Counted from the first letter of the stretch, positions 8,358-17,161 are shown. The stretch: 64,000 nucleotides of DNA from CAJXNP01 sp050305935 (GCA_050305935.1 JBNLGG010000001.1:134932-198931); one strand, 5' to 3'. Made by a program: numbers and translations. Notes: generated by a model from the sequence alone, not told the origin.

Positions 8358-8663
8358 AGAGTATAGGTTTGGTAATCAAATAGAACCAGGTGTTTGACAG
8401 CTAAAGCAAAACATTATGTTAATGGATTTTACTTAGGCTTATTTAATCCTATAAAACAATTAATGTCAAAAGGTTGCTTAAAATAATAGTTAAAACAATT
8501 TTTCGCCAGTTAATCAGTAGCTATAAATGTTATATGGTTTATTTTATCAAATAAGTAATTTAATAACTAAGTGGCTGATTTTGAATTTAATTTACGCAAA
8601 TGGTTGCGGTAGAAGCAAATGGCATTGTTAATTTCAGGAGTGTTAAATCAGGTTTTGGAGGGA
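8358..8663. other. AT-rich spacer, probable promoter region
   Basis: About 300 bases with no supported gene on either strand. It lies between the leftward nucleotidyltransferase operon and the 3' end of the leftward TfoX-like gene. It should contain the operon promoter, but no clear TTTG/TAnnTTTG pair was found. Confidence 0.5.
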
Positions 8664-8978
8664 CTACTGCATTTGGGATAGCGCCTCTCGGGCAAGATCA
8701 TGCCACTGTTTGATGTAGTTTTCATTTACCACATACCAGCCTGTCATGGGAGGTTTGTTTTTAAACGGATTTAAGTATTCGAAATCCATGATGCCAAATT
8801 TGTCACTGATATTAAAATTTTTACCCAACCTGAAAACCATTTTATCTTTCCAAAGAAAGGCGAAAACCTTTCCTTTCTTTTGGATTCCGGGGGAAGACAT
8901 CATTTTTCCCAGTGTGGTATCAGATTCCTGGCAAAGTGCATCCGCTATACTATTAAAAGCAATCTCAGCTTCAGTCAT
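8664..8978 (-). CDS. TfoX/Sxy N-terminal-domain-like protein
   Basis: 104 residues in the layout of stand-alone TfoX N-terminal domain proteins: 'GKMMSSPGIQKKGKVFAFLWKDKMVFRL' then 'PMTGWYVV' and a final helix. These small proteins are common in Bacteroidota; their role is poorly known (the longer Proteobacterial TfoX controls competence). Lies 33 bases downstream of the DUF2461 gene, same strand, so may share its transcript. Assignment from motif order only. Confidence 0.6.
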   Translation of the reverse strand: MTEAEIAFNSIADALCQESDTTLGKMMSSPGIQKKGKVFAFLWKDKMVFRLGKNFNISDKFGIMDFEYLNPFKNKPPMTGWYVVNENYIKQWHDLAREALSQMQ

Positions 8979-9011
8979 AACCTAAATTTGAATTAAAATT
9001 TGGTTGTAAAA

Positions 9012-9701
9012 TTAATAAAAGCAATAGTCTCGCCCCCTGCCAATGGCTTTGGTCAAAAAAGTAATCAAAGGATGGGAGACTTTATAATACCTTATAATTT
9101 CTTCCATGAGTCGGTCAGACATAATGATTTGATTGTCAATTTCGGTAACGAAATAAAATTGTTTCAGCGATATGTGAAAGTTTTTTTGAGCGGCATCTTT
9201 AAATTCATCAGGGATTCTTTTTTGTATTTCCCCCTTAATTTCACCGAAGTGCTCAACAAACTCGGTGGTGTGAATAATTTTTTCGAACTGTCCGTTTGAT
9301 CTCGCCAAGTATTTTCTGATGTTTATCAATTGATCCCTGGATGGAGAAAATGCCCCCACCATGATTCCGATATTTTTGGAAGTAATCCGAATAAAAAATC
9401 CTGGACTGGTTTTGTCTTTTTTTCCTTCCGGAGAAATGAAGGCAGTTAAATTTAAATTATAGGGCGATTTGTCTTTTGAAAACCTAATATCGCGGTTGAT
9501 TCTTGAAAGGCAATCTTTTGCTTCAATTGGTAAGTTTGCCCCGGTTTTGTTCACTTGGCAAATGAGGTCATCAACGAACTTTAAAAATGGTTTCCTGACC
9601 TTTGATTCAAACCTTGATCTGTTTGCATCAAACCATTCCTTATTATTGTTCTTTTCCAATTCTGAAAAAAACCGAATATAATCCTGACTGAAATAGACCA
9701 T
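9012..9701 (-). CDS. DUF2461 domain-containing protein
   Basis: 229 residues, the usual length of the DUF2461 (TIGR02453) family. Recognised by the start 'FFSELEKNNNKEWFDANRSRFE', 'INRDIRFSKDKSPYNLNLTAFIS' in the middle, and a C-terminal part ending in 'GRGRDYCFY'. The family is widespread and of unknown biochemical function. Leftward, with the TfoX-like gene 33 bases downstream and the VOC gene upstream. Confidence 0.85.
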   Translation of the reverse strand: MVYFSQDYIRFFSELEKNNNKEWFDANRSRFESKVRKPFLKFVDDLICQVNKTGANLPIEAKDCLSRINRDIRFSKDKSPYNLNLTAFISPEGKKDKTSPGFFIRITSKNIGIMVGAFSPSRDQLINIRKYLARSNGQFEKIIHTTEFVEHFGEIKGEIQKRIPDEFKDAAQKNFHISLKQFYFVTEIDNQIIMSDRLMEEIIRYYKVSHPLITFLTKAIGRGRDYCFY

Positions 9702-9721
9702 AGTTTTAGGGTTTAGGAATA

Positions 9722-9748
9722 GGGCCAGGACATGAGTTGCCCTGACCC
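9722..9748 (-). terminator. weak hairpin between VOC and DUF2461 genes
   Basis: In the leftward transcript an 8-bp stem forms (one G-U pair that would be a mismatch in the rightward transcript) with an 11-base loop, 24 bases after the VOC gene. There is no clear run of U, so it may only be a weak terminator or a stabilising hairpin. Confidence 0.3.
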
Positions 9749-9771
9749 CATAAGGATTTGATTAGGTGTTT

Positions 9772-10146
9772 TTAATTCATTGAGTGAAGTGCAACACGGT
9801 TCCCTTCCGTGTCAAGGAAATGGGCTATAAATCCGTTTTCCCCGATCGCAGTCTTGGGAACTAACACTTTGCCTCCCGCCGTTTCCACTCGTGCAAGAGG
9901 TGCGTTTAGATCATCCCCACCATTTAAATAAACTACTGCTCCTTTATCAGTGGGTTCGTAGCCATCGCCTTGTACAATAGCACCACCTACTGAACCCTGA
10001 CCATCATGCGGCAGAAAGCCCATTTGTAAAGGGCCAGGCGGAGAATCAAATTTTTGAATCGTGCCGTTTAGAACTTCGCCGTAAAATTTACAAGCTCTGT
10101 CGAAATTTTTTGCTGGGATTTCAAACCAGTTGATAGCATTGCCCAT
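9772..10146 (-). CDS. VOC family (glyoxalase/bleomycin-resistance fold) protein
   Basis: 124 residues with paired beta-alpha-beta-beta-beta modules: 'INWFEIPAKNFDRACKFYGEVL' at the start and 'LVPKTAIGENGFIAHFLDTEGNRVALHSM' at the end. This matches the subfamily of small stand-alone VOC proteins whose catalytic role is generally unknown. Metal ligands in this fold are usually His/Glu at the strand ends; the Glu in 'DTEGNRVALHS' is kept. Divergent from the helical-repeat gene at 10312 with a 165-base gap. Confidence 0.8.
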   Translation of the reverse strand: MGNAINWFEIPAKNFDRACKFYGEVLNGTIQKFDSPPGPLQMGFLPHDGQGSVGGAIVQGDGYEPTDKGAVVYLNGGDDLNAPLARVETAGGKVLVPKTAIGENGFIAHFLDTEGNRVALHSMN

Positions 10147-10311
10147 AGTGAGTATTGGTTAAGTAAAACATAAATTTCTATAAGCTAAAGATAGTCGGCC
10201 TGAAGATGATATAATTAATGAAAAATGTTAAAACATAGCATTTTAAAAAAGTATAAACTGGTATAAATCACAATGTTTTGATAGCTTATGCATTCTAAAA
10301 CATAGGTTTCT

Positions 10312-11733
10312 ATGAAGAAAAAGGAAGAATTGTTTTACCTGATCAAGTCTTTGACCAAGAGCGAAAAGCGCCACTTTAAGCTATTTGTCCATAATACTTC
10401 GTCTCCCAACATTTACATGGCACTCTTCGAGGAAATTGCCAGGCAGCAGGTTTATGACGAAGATATGATTAGAGAGAAATTCAACGGAGAAGTATTTGTC
10501 AGGCAGTTAACGACAACCAAGAACTACCTGCGAAACCTCATTTTAAAATCATTGAGGGTCTACTATTCTGATCTGTCCAAAGAAAGTGTCGCCAGGGATG
10601 CGCTGCGAAATGCGGAGATTCTTTATCATAAGGGTTTGTATCAAATGAGCCTTTTTGAAATTAATAAAGCGGATGACATAGCCGGGGATTATGATCTCTT
10701 TTCTATCCAATTTGAGGCACAGACATGGAAAAGACGAATAATGCAAGCAGAAAACCCGCAGCAAGAAAAGGAACTAAACGAGGTTTCTCAAAATCAGCTC
10801 AGGGTGGTGGGTAATTTGTCCAGCTATGCCCGGATGTGGAATTTGAATATCCAGCCGGAAGTAGGGGCAAACGAGAATATTGAGATCAGTGACGACGAGC
10901 CTTTACAAATCAGGTTGTACAAAAAGCTATATCACTTTCAAAAGTTGGTAAGGAATGGCCATCCGGATGATGCGGTGGGTCATTTGCAGGATGTCATAAA
11001 TGAGTATGATGAGAATCCATGCCGGAAGAAGGAAGAGGCCGAAACCTACCTCGTTTTAATGAACAATTTGCTTGCCCTTTATGTGTTCCAGAGAAAATAT
11101 GAGAAGGCTATCCCTTTGGTCCAAACGGTGAAATCATTCATTCTGAATCAAAAAAACGAAAGCGCTCCCATTTTTAAAACATTATTGAGAACACTTAACA
11201 TCGAATTGGAGATCTACCGGGAATCGAAGGACATTACCAAAGGACTAAGTCTGGTGGAAGAGATCGACGAGCATTTGTCTCAATCAAGGTTACCCGTTCC
11301 CGAAACTTACCGGCTTTCTTTTTGGTTTCAGTTCGCCAATCTTTTTTTCGAAGCAAGGAAATATAACGATTCTTTGAAATGGGTGAATATACTTTTGGAT
11401 AACCGGAATAATAAAAAGCGGGTCGATTTGATTACTTATGCTCATTGGTTAAACCTCATGATACATTTTGAGCTAAAGAACTTTTTTGTGCTTCGGTACT
11501 TTGTGGATAGTACAAGACGATTTTTAAAGAAGAGAAAGAAAATAGAAAAGTATGAAAATGAATTGTTGAGGATGTTTTCTAAAGTGGCCGATGTCCCATC
11601 GCAGGATCTGAAAAACTTTTTCAGCCAATATTTTAATAGGATGCAAACTGCCGATTTTAATGTCCCAGATTCTGTGATCGATTACATCGATTTTAATGCC
11701 TGGTTGAAGAAAAATACCGCTAGTTTTTCTTGA
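10312..11733 (+). CDS. conserved helical-repeat protein of unknown function
   Basis: 473 residues beginning 'MKKKEELFYLIKSLTKSEKRHFKLFVH', a start typical of a conserved Bacteroidota protein without assigned function. The whole chain is predicted alpha-helical (paired helices such as 'RNAEILYHKGLYQMSLFEINKADDIA', 'VLMNNLLALYVFQRKYEKAIPLVQTV') like a TPR-type solenoid, with no signal peptide, so probably cytoplasmic. Convergent with ftsY, sharing 14 bases. No catalytic motif was seen; a scaffolding or regulatory role is inference. Confidence 0.7.
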   Translation: MKKKEELFYLIKSLTKSEKRHFKLFVHNTSSPNIYMALFEEIARQQVYDEDMIREKFNGEVFVRQLTTTKNYLRNLILKSLRVYYSDLSKESVARDALRNAEILYHKGLYQMSLFEINKADDIAGDYDLFSIQFEAQTWKRRIMQAENPQQEKELNEVSQNQLRVVGNLSSYARMWNLNIQPEVGANENIEISDDEPLQIRLYKKLYHFQKLVRNGHPDDAVGHLQDVINEYDENPCRKKEEAETYLVLMNNLLALYVFQRKYEKAIPLVQTVKSFILNQKNESAPIFKTLLRTLNIELEIYRESKDITKGLSLVEEIDEHLSQSRLPVPETYRLSFWFQFANLFFEARKYNDSLKWVNILLDNRNNKKRVDLITYAHWLNLMIHFELKNFFVLRYFVDSTRRFLKKRKKIEKYENELLRMFSKVADVPSQDLKNFFSQYFNRMQTADFNVPDSVIDYIDFNAWLKKNTASFS

Positions 11734-12676
11734 AAAAGGAATCAACAAACTCCATTTTGTTGAATACCTGTAGGTCTTCCATCTTCTCACCAACACCCAC
11801 GTATTTTACAGGAATTTTGAATTCATCGCTTATCCCAACAACCACACCTCCTTTGGCCGTCCCGTCTAATTTTGTGATGGCTAAGGCGGATACTTCTGTG
11901 GCCTTGGTGAATTCCCTTGCCTGAATAACCGCGTTTTGGCCAGTGCTACCATCCAAAACCAGCAATACTTCATGTGGCCCATCCGCAACCACTTTTTGGA
12001 TTACCTTTTTGATTTTCGAAAGTTCATTCATCAGGTTGATCTTGGTGTGCAGCCTGCCCGCCGTATCGATAATCACCAGGTCAGCATTTTCTTCCACTCC
12101 TTTTTTTACGGCATCATAGGCGACTGAAGCCGGATCTGTATTCATTCCGTGAGATATGACAGGCACGCCCACGCGTTCGCCCCAAAGAATGAGCTGATCA
12201 ACTGCCGCCGCCCGAAAAGTATCTGCGGCTCCAAGCACAACTTTATAACCTTTCGTTTTGTATTGATGTGCCAGTTTACCAATCGTAGTGGTCTTGCCGA
12301 CACCATTTACCCCCACAACCAGCAGGATAAATGGTTTTTTATTTTCTGGGAGTTCGAAATCCTCCAAATCTTCCGTGTTGTTTTCCTCAAGCAGCCCCGC
12401 TATTTCTTCTTTTAGGATTTGATCGAGTTCGTTTACTCCCAGGTATTTGTCGCGGGCCACTCTTTCCTCTATGCGCTCGATGATCTTTATTGTGGTGCTT
12501 ACGCCTACATCGCTGGTGACAAGTACTTCTTCCAACTCATCGAGTACTTCATCGTCCACCTTGCTCTTTCCAACTACTGCTTTTCCAAGTTTTGAAAAAA
12601 AACTTTGTTTGGTTTTTTCCAGGCCTTGATCGAGGGTCTCTTTGTTCTTTTTGTTGAAAAAGTTGATGAATGCCAT
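11720..12676 (-). CDS. ftsY: signal recognition particle receptor FtsY
   Basis: 318 residues. A short N-terminal segment rather than a long acidic A domain, then the SRP GTPase N domain and G domain: G1 'GVNGVGKTTTIGKLAH' (about residue 120), 'DTFRAAAVDQL', G3 'DTAGR', G4 'TKLDGTAKGG', and the 'VGVGEKMEDLQVF' C-end. FtsY docks ribosome-SRP complexes at the inner membrane. It follows rpmB, rpmG and a DUF4295 gene as in most Bacteroidota, but a terminator hairpin separates it from them, so it may be expressed at a lower level. Confidence 0.97.
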   Translation of the reverse strand: MAFINFFNKKNKETLDQGLEKTKQSFFSKLGKAVVGKSKVDDEVLDELEEVLVTSDVGVSTTIKIIERIEERVARDKYLGVNELDQILKEEIAGLLEENNTEDLEDFELPENKKPFILLVVGVNGVGKTTTIGKLAHQYKTKGYKVVLGAADTFRAAAVDQLILWGERVGVPVISHGMNTDPASVAYDAVKKGVEENADLVIIDTAGRLHTKINLMNELSKIKKVIQKVVADGPHEVLLVLDGSTGQNAVIQAREFTKATEVSALAITKLDGTAKGGVVVGISDEFKIPVKYVGVGEKMEDLQVFNKMEFVDSFFKKN

Positions 12677-12705
12677 CGGTGTGGAATTTTGGAAAGTATG
12701 AATAT

Positions 12706-12732
12706 AAAAAAAGTCCCGATTTCAGGGACTTT
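12706..12732 (-). terminator. intrinsic terminator/attenuator between DUF4295 gene and ftsY
   Basis: On the leftward transcript an 8-bp perfect stem (AAAGTCCC / GGGACTTT, 7-base loop) runs into a stretch of U (complement of A 12706-12712). It lies 27 bases after the DUF4295 gene and 30 bases before ftsY, so it probably lowers read-through from the ribosomal genes into ftsY. Confidence 0.65.
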
Positions 12733-12758
12733 CAGAATTGAATATTTTAACGGGCGGA

Positions 12759-12914
12759 CTACTTTTTGTTCAACGTCTCCTGCACTAATTCAGCAGGAAC
12801 CATTTCTTCCCTGAAAGTATAGGCACCGGTCTTTTCGTTTTTTATAGCTTTGATCACTTTTGCAAAGCTTTTTCCAGTCTGGGTCCTTAGTGTTGCAACT
12901 GCCTTCTTAGCCAT
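12759..12914 (-). CDS. DUF4295 domain-containing protein (51 aa)
   Basis: A 51-residue basic protein, MAKKAVATLRTQTGKSFAKV..., ending in KK. It lies two bases downstream of rpmG and is found at the same position in most Bacteroidota, between L33 and FtsY. High Lys content and constant linkage with ribosomal protein genes suggest a ribosome-associated role, but its function is not established. The ATG is at 12912-12914 on the minus strand, and the TAG at 12759-12761. Confidence 0.85.
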   Translation of the reverse strand: MAKKAVATLRTQTGKSFAKVIKAIKNEKTGAYTFREEMVPAELVQETLNKK

Positions 12915-12916
12915 GA

Positions 12917-13099
12917 TTACTTAATTTCTTTGTGAACAGTATATTTTTTCAAAATTGGGTTGTACTTTTTCAATTCCATCCTTTCAGGAGTGTTCTTCCT
13001 GTTTTTAGTAGTGATGTACCTTGATGTACCGGCCATGCCAGAGTTCTTGTGCTCTGTACATTCCAAAATTACCTGTACTCTATTTCCTTTCTTAGCCAT
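12917..13099 (-). CDS. rpmG: 50S ribosomal protein bL33
   Basis: 60 residues, MAKKGNRVQVILECTEHKNSG..., with the 'YITTKNRKNTPERMELKKYNP' core of bL33. It has a single cysteine, so it is the zinc-independent (C-minus) type. Lies 15 bases downstream of rpmB and two bases upstream of the DUF4295 gene, an operon conserved in the phylum. Confidence 0.97.
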   Translation of the reverse strand: MAKKGNRVQVILECTEHKNSGMAGTSRYITTKNRKNTPERMELKKYNPILKKYTVHKEIK

Positions 13100-13114
13100 T
13101 TTTTCCGGTGTTTA

Positions 13115-13354
13115 TTAGATAAGAATATTGCCTTGTTGTCTAGCTTTCTTTAAAACAGCGGTAATGCCATTTTTATTGATGGTTCTCAAGGCCTGTGTTG
13201 ATATTTTAAGTGTTACCCACTTGTCTTCTTCAGGAATGTAAAACCTCTTTTTTTGCAAGTTTGGATAAAACTTTCTCTTTGTTTTATTGTTCGCATGGGA
13301 AACATTGTTTCCTGTCCTTGGTTTCTTACCTGTGATTTGACAAACTCTCGCCAT
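13115..13354 (-). CDS. rpmB: 50S ribosomal protein bL28
   Basis: 79 residues starting MARVCQITGKKPRTGNNVSHANNKTK, the standard bL28 start. The reading frame stays open 24 codons further upstream, but that part has no likeness to L28, so the ATG at 13354 is chosen. First gene of the rpmB-rpmG-DUF4295(-ftsY) operon; divergent from rocD with a 134-base gap holding both promoters. Confidence 0.97.
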   Translation of the reverse strand: MARVCQITGKKPRTGNNVSHANNKTKRKFYPNLQKKRFYIPEEDKWVTLKISTQALRTINKNGITAVLKKARQQGNILI

Positions 13355-13488
13355 TTTCTTAATTATTTCCTGGTTCGCAAAATTGGTCTGCAAAATTGAC
13401 AAAAATTTATTTAACATCAAAAACATCCTCTTTAATAATTTAATTTTAGTTGTTTTATTTTGTTTGTAGATTCGTTTTCACAACTGAA

Positions 13489-14721
13489 ATGGACAAAATG
13501 GTGAAACCAGTTGATTTTATTGATCTTGAAAGTAAGTTCGGGGCACATAACTACCACCCCCTTCCGGTGGTACTGGAAAGAGGAGAGGGGGTTTATTTAT
13601 ATGATGTGGAAGGGAATAGGTACTATGATTTTTTGTCGGCTTACAGTGCGGTCAATCAGGGACATTGCCATCCCAGGATTGTGAGTGCCTTAATTGAGCA
13701 ATCGAGAAAATTGACCTTAACTTCCCGGGCTTTTTATAATGATAAACTTGGACCAGCCGAACAATTTGTCACAGAATATTTCGGATATGACAAAGCGCTT
13801 TTCATGAATACCGGAGCAGAAGCCAATGAAACAGCAATAAAATTAGTTAGAAAATGGGGGTATTTATCCAAAGGCATTCCTCAAAATCAGGCAATTATCG
13901 TTGCGGTTAAAAGTAATTTTCATGGTCGAACAACCACTATAATCAGCGCGTCAACTGATCCGGTCGCCACTAAGGATTTCGGACCTTTTATGCCCGGTTT
14001 TCAGATCATAGACTATAACGACAGTGACGCGATTGACAGTGCGCTGCAAAACCCGAATGTTTGTGGTTTATGGCTTGAGCCAATTCAGGGAGAGGCGGGA
14101 GTATTTGTACCAGACGAAGGCTACCTCAAAAAAGCAGAAGAATCATGCAGAAAGCACAATGTCCTGTTAATGATGGATGAAGTGCAGACGGGCATTGCCA
14201 GGACAGGTAAAAAGCTGGCGTCTGATTATGAAGATGTCCGACCAGATATATTAATATTAGGAAAGGCGCTTTCGGGAGGTGTTTATCCAATTTCATTGGT
14301 ATTGGCAGATGACAGTGTAATGATGCTTTTAAAGCCCGGTGAGCATGGGTCAACATTTGGCGGCAATCCTGTTGCCAGTAAAGTGGTAATAGAGGCACTC
14401 AGGGTAGTCGAGGAGGAAAAATTGGCAGAAAATGCGTTTGAACTGGGTATGTTGTTTCGAAGGGAATTAAATGAATCCTTGGAGGAGAACACATTGGTTA
14501 AGGAGGTGAGGGGTAAGGGCCTTCTCAATGCCATAGAAATAAATGAAGACCCAGAAGGGGAGACGGCTTGGAATATTTGTTTGAAATTAAAAGAAAAAGG
14601 GTTTTTAGCTAAGCCAACTCATGGCAATATCATTAGATTTGCACCACCCTTGATTATTACAAAAGATCAGTTATTGGAATGCTGCTCAATAATTAAAGAG
14701 ACAATCACCGATTTTAATTAG
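13489..14721 (+). CDS. rocD: ornithine--oxo-acid transaminase
   Basis: 410 residues from the ATG at 13489 (the frame continues 13 codons upstream, without family likeness). Class-III PLP aminotransferase: 'LYDVEGNRYYDFLSAYSAVNQGHCHPRI' at the start, 'MNTGAEANETAIKLVRKWGY' for phosphate binding, 'VKSNFHGRTTTIIS', 'DEVQTGIARTGK', and the Schiff-base lysine in 'ILGKALSGGVYPIS'. 'LSAYSAVNQGH' is specific to ornithine aminotransferases, which convert ornithine and 2-oxoglutarate to glutamate semialdehyde and glutamate, in arginine/proline exchange. Followed eight bases later by a small secreted-protein gene. Confidence 0.92.
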   Translation: MDKMVKPVDFIDLESKFGAHNYHPLPVVLERGEGVYLYDVEGNRYYDFLSAYSAVNQGHCHPRIVSALIEQSRKLTLTSRAFYNDKLGPAEQFVTEYFGYDKALFMNTGAEANETAIKLVRKWGYLSKGIPQNQAIIVAVKSNFHGRTTTIISASTDPVATKDFGPFMPGFQIIDYNDSDAIDSALQNPNVCGLWLEPIQGEAGVFVPDEGYLKKAEESCRKHNVLLMMDEVQTGIARTGKKLASDYEDVRPDILILGKALSGGVYPISLVLADDSVMMLLKPGEHGSTFGGNPVASKVVIEALRVVEEEKLAENAFELGMLFRRELNESLEENTLVKEVRGKGLLNAIEINEDPEGETAWNICLKLKEKGFLAKPTHGNIIRFAPPLIITKDQLLECCSIIKETITDFN

Positions 14722-14728
14722 TTTAACG

Positions 14729-15280
14729 ATGGTCAAATACTTTTTCATAACCTGCGCCTTTTTTATGTGGTCGTTTACCGCCGATAATTACGTAAAAGTT
14801 AATTTGTCGGACGATATTACCATCTTCATACCACAGGATTTCAAGCAGTTAGATCAGGAGGAAATAAACCGAAGGAGTCATTCTCCGAGGGTTCCGTTGG
14901 CTTTTTTTTCAGATCCTTATAACGAGGTTGATTTTTCAGTGAATATGTCCTACTCGATTTGGGCGGAAAAAGATGTGGAACTCTTAAGGAGTTTTTATAG
15001 ATCGACCCTGTTGAGCTTGTATGACGACGTCGATTTTATAAAGGATGAAATAGTGGAGGTCAATGGACGGCAGTATGCGGAATTTGAGTTTGTTTCCACG
15101 ATCCGGGATGATGAATCTTCCATTATTAAAAAGGGGGACATAAAGAACTATACACTTATCAGGTACACCATTTTAAAAAACAACAATACCGTTTTGTTAA
15201 ACTTTACCTGCCCGGCAAGGAAACAGACTGACTGGCAGGAAGAGGCGAGGAAAATTATGGATAAAGCCATCATTAAATAG
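14729..15280 (+). CDS. hypothetical exported protein
   Basis: 183 residues. The first 18 (MVKYFFITCAFFMWSFTA) form a signal peptide or anchor; the rest is a mixed alpha/beta domain resembling the PsbP/DUF1795-type fold ('VKVNLSDDITIFIPQDFKQLDQEEINRR', 'VEVNGRQYAEFEFVS', 'YTILKNNNTVLLNFTCPARK'). Proteins of that type sit in the periplasm; function unknown. Lies eight bases after rocD and ends immediately before the tadA start, so the three genes probably form one transcript. Confidence 0.6.
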   Translation: MVKYFFITCAFFMWSFTADNYVKVNLSDDITIFIPQDFKQLDQEEINRRSHSPRVPLAFFSDPYNEVDFSVNMSYSIWAEKDVELLRSFYRSTLLSLYDDVDFIKDEIVEVNGRQYAEFEFVSTIRDDESSIIKKGDIKNYTLIRYTILKNNNTVLLNFTCPARKQTDWQEEARKIMDKAIIK

Positions 15281-15739
15281 ATGAAAAACCCGTATTCTGT
15301 TTTTTCCGAGGAATATTTTATGATGGAAGCACTAAAGCAGGCTTACCAGGCCTATGAGCAAGGTGAAATTCCAGTGGGTGCGTTGGTGGTGCATGAAAAA
15401 AAAGTCATCGCAAAAGCCTACAACCAGGTAGAAATGCTCAACGATCCCACGGCACATGCAGAAATGCTTGCCATTACATCCGCAGCGAATTATATTGGGA
15501 GTAAATATTTGGATGAGTGTACGCTGTACGTTACACTGGAGCCCTGTTTGATGTGTGCCGGAGCGTCCTATTGGGCGCAGCTCAGTGGGATTATTTACGG
15601 AGCTTCTGATCCTAAGCGTGGGTTTTCAAGTACTGGAGAATATGCCCTCCATCCAAAAACAAAAGTTCGTGGAGGCTTGTTAGCTAAGGAAAGTTCGGAA
15701 CTTTTAACCCAATTTTTCGCTAAACTAAGAGACACTTAA
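15281..15739 (+). CDS. tadA: tRNA adenosine(34) deaminase TadA
   Basis: 152 residues with the zinc-deaminase motifs 'HAEMLAI' (catalytic Glu) and 'PCLMCAGA' (two Cys ligands), plus 'NDPTAHAEMLA' and 'DPKRGFSSTGEYALHPKTKVRGG' characteristic of TadA, which makes inosine at the wobble base of tRNA-Arg(ACG). A guanine deaminase role is less likely. Directly follows the exported-protein gene with no gap. Confidence 0.88.
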   Translation: MKNPYSVFSEEYFMMEALKQAYQAYEQGEIPVGALVVHEKKVIAKAYNQVEMLNDPTAHAEMLAITSAANYIGSKYLDECTLYVTLEPCLMCAGASYWAQLSGIIYGASDPKRGFSSTGEYALHPKTKVRGGLLAKESSELLTQFFAKLRDT

Positions 15740-15779
15740 TTATATACTATATTGTTAACCATTAAAAATAAACATAATT

Positions 15780-16388
15780 ATGGCATTTGAATTACCCGCA
15801 TTACCCTATGCAGAGAATGCATTAGAGCCACACATTGACGCTCGTACGATGAATATCCACCATACCAAGCACCACAACGCGTATGTGACAAAATTGAATG
15901 AGGCGATCGCTGGAACTGATGCTGCGAATAAATCACTGGATGAAATTATAGCCAATATTGGTTCTTATACCGGCGCAGTCAGAAATAATGGTGGGGGACA
16001 TTACAATCACTCATTGTTCTGGACGGTGTTATCACCAAATGGCGGAGGCACTCCAGGCGGAGAACTGTTAGCGGCCATTGATAGAAAATTTGGTTCTTTT
16101 GATGCATTTAAAACTGAATTTGGTAATGCGGCGGCGACACGGTTTGGCTCGGGATGGGCCTGGCTTTCGGTAGATGCAAGTGGAGAATTGTTTGTATCCT
16201 CAACACCAAACCAGGATAATCCTGCCATGGACATCGCCGAAAAGAATGGCACACCTATATTAGGTTTGGACGTTTGGGAACATGCTTATTACCTGAATTA
16301 CCAAAATAGAAGGCCAGATTACATCTCCGCCTTCTGGAATGTAGTCAACTGGGGTGAAGTGGAAAAAAGATTTGCCGCCGCTAAGTAA
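15780..16388 (+). CDS. sodA: superoxide dismutase, Fe/Mn family (Mn-like)
   Basis: 202 residues with all four metal ligands: His in 'MNIHHTKHHNAYV', His in 'GGGHYNHSLFW', and Asp/His in 'LDVWEHAYYLNYQNRRPDY'. The Gly in 'NGGGHYNHS' and the Gln in 'TPNQDNPAM' fit the manganese type rather than the iron type. It removes superoxide in the cytoplasm. Followed by a strong terminator. Confidence 0.93.
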   Translation: MAFELPALPYAENALEPHIDARTMNIHHTKHHNAYVTKLNEAIAGTDAANKSLDEIIANIGSYTGAVRNNGGGHYNHSLFWTVLSPNGGGTPGGELLAAIDRKFGSFDAFKTEFGNAAATRFGSGWAWLSVDASGELFVSSTPNQDNPAMDIAEKNGTPILGLDVWEHAYYLNYQNRRPDYISAFWNVVNWGEVEKRFAAAK

Positions 16389-16415
16389 TAAGGCACGCAC
16401 ATATTTGAAAGTTAG

Positions 16416-16444
16416 AGAGGCTCGTGGGAGCCTCTTTTTTTTTT
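16416..16444 (+). terminator. intrinsic terminator of the superoxide dismutase gene
   Basis: Perfect 8-bp stem (AGAGGCTC / GAGCCTCT) with a 4-base loop, then nine T. It lies 28 bases after the sodA stop codon. Confidence 0.9.
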
Positions 16445-16616
16445 GCGATGATGATTAACATCGAAACATTGATAACGAATATTACGGTTTTAATAATGTC
16501 TATTTTTGAATAAAAAAATGAATTCTATTTCGTGACGTTTTTCAACAATAATCTGTTTTTAAAATTTAACTGTTATATTAGGGGTATTTTTAAAACATAT
16601 AACTGTTATCACCTTG

Positions 16617-17083
16617 ATGTTTTTAACTACGAATGACCATTTTTTTACAAGGCATATCTCGTTCTTAATTTATTTTGTTTTGACATTGTTCATTCATGTG
16701 ACAAAGGGAATACAGAACAACCCCAAAAAAATGCCTATTGTTCAAACTGCAAAATATATGATTCTCTGGCTGTGGAAAATCAACTCTTTTCCTACGGATA
16801 TGACCTCAATGACACAGTCCTTATCACCGACAGTAATGAAATAATGAAAGTCTGCAATTCGAAATTGTTTTCATCTATCGAACCTCGAAAAGTTGTAAAG
16901 GTATTGAGGGGGGGTGATGTTTCCAACATGTGATAATTCTTTACAAAGTTTGTTCGTAAAGGATTTTGAGATTTTGGATTATTGTTTCGATTCAATTCCT
17001 GATTGGAGTGGAGAAGAAATCGAATTGCTCCAAAATAACTGGAGAATATTCTCAATAGAAAGTAAAGATACTGTCCTATATCC
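16617..17083 (+). pseudogene. 5' part of a gene broken by IS66 and two homopolymer frameshifts
   Basis: The ATG at 16617 opens a frame with a hydrophobic segment (ISFLIYFVLTLFIHV), likely a signal peptide or anchor. Good coding sequence (…CSNCKIYDSLAVENQLFSYGY…) continues in another frame after a run of seven A near 16728, and again in a third frame (…DNSLQSLFVKDFEILDYCFD…) after a run of seven G at 16908-16914. Adding one A (or removing two) and removing one G would join the three. At 17083 the frame is cut by an IS66 element; on its far side (19413) the same frame runs on to 19718. The joined protein would be about 265 residues. Family not recognised. Confidence 0.7.
17076..17083. repeat. 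IS66 target-site duplication, left copy
   Basis: CTATATCC, identical to 19413-19420. Eight bases is the duplication length expected of IS66-family elements. Confidence 0.9.
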
Positions 17084-17161
17084 GTATCCCTACGGCCGCT
17101 GACCTCTTTCGTGAAAGCGATTTATGGATGAACTTTGCTGTTTAAAGCAAATTAACATCAA

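Noticed and set aside
13355..13426. 24-codon upstream extension of rpmB
   Set aside because: The extension has no L28 likeness, and the ATG at 13354 gives the exact family start.
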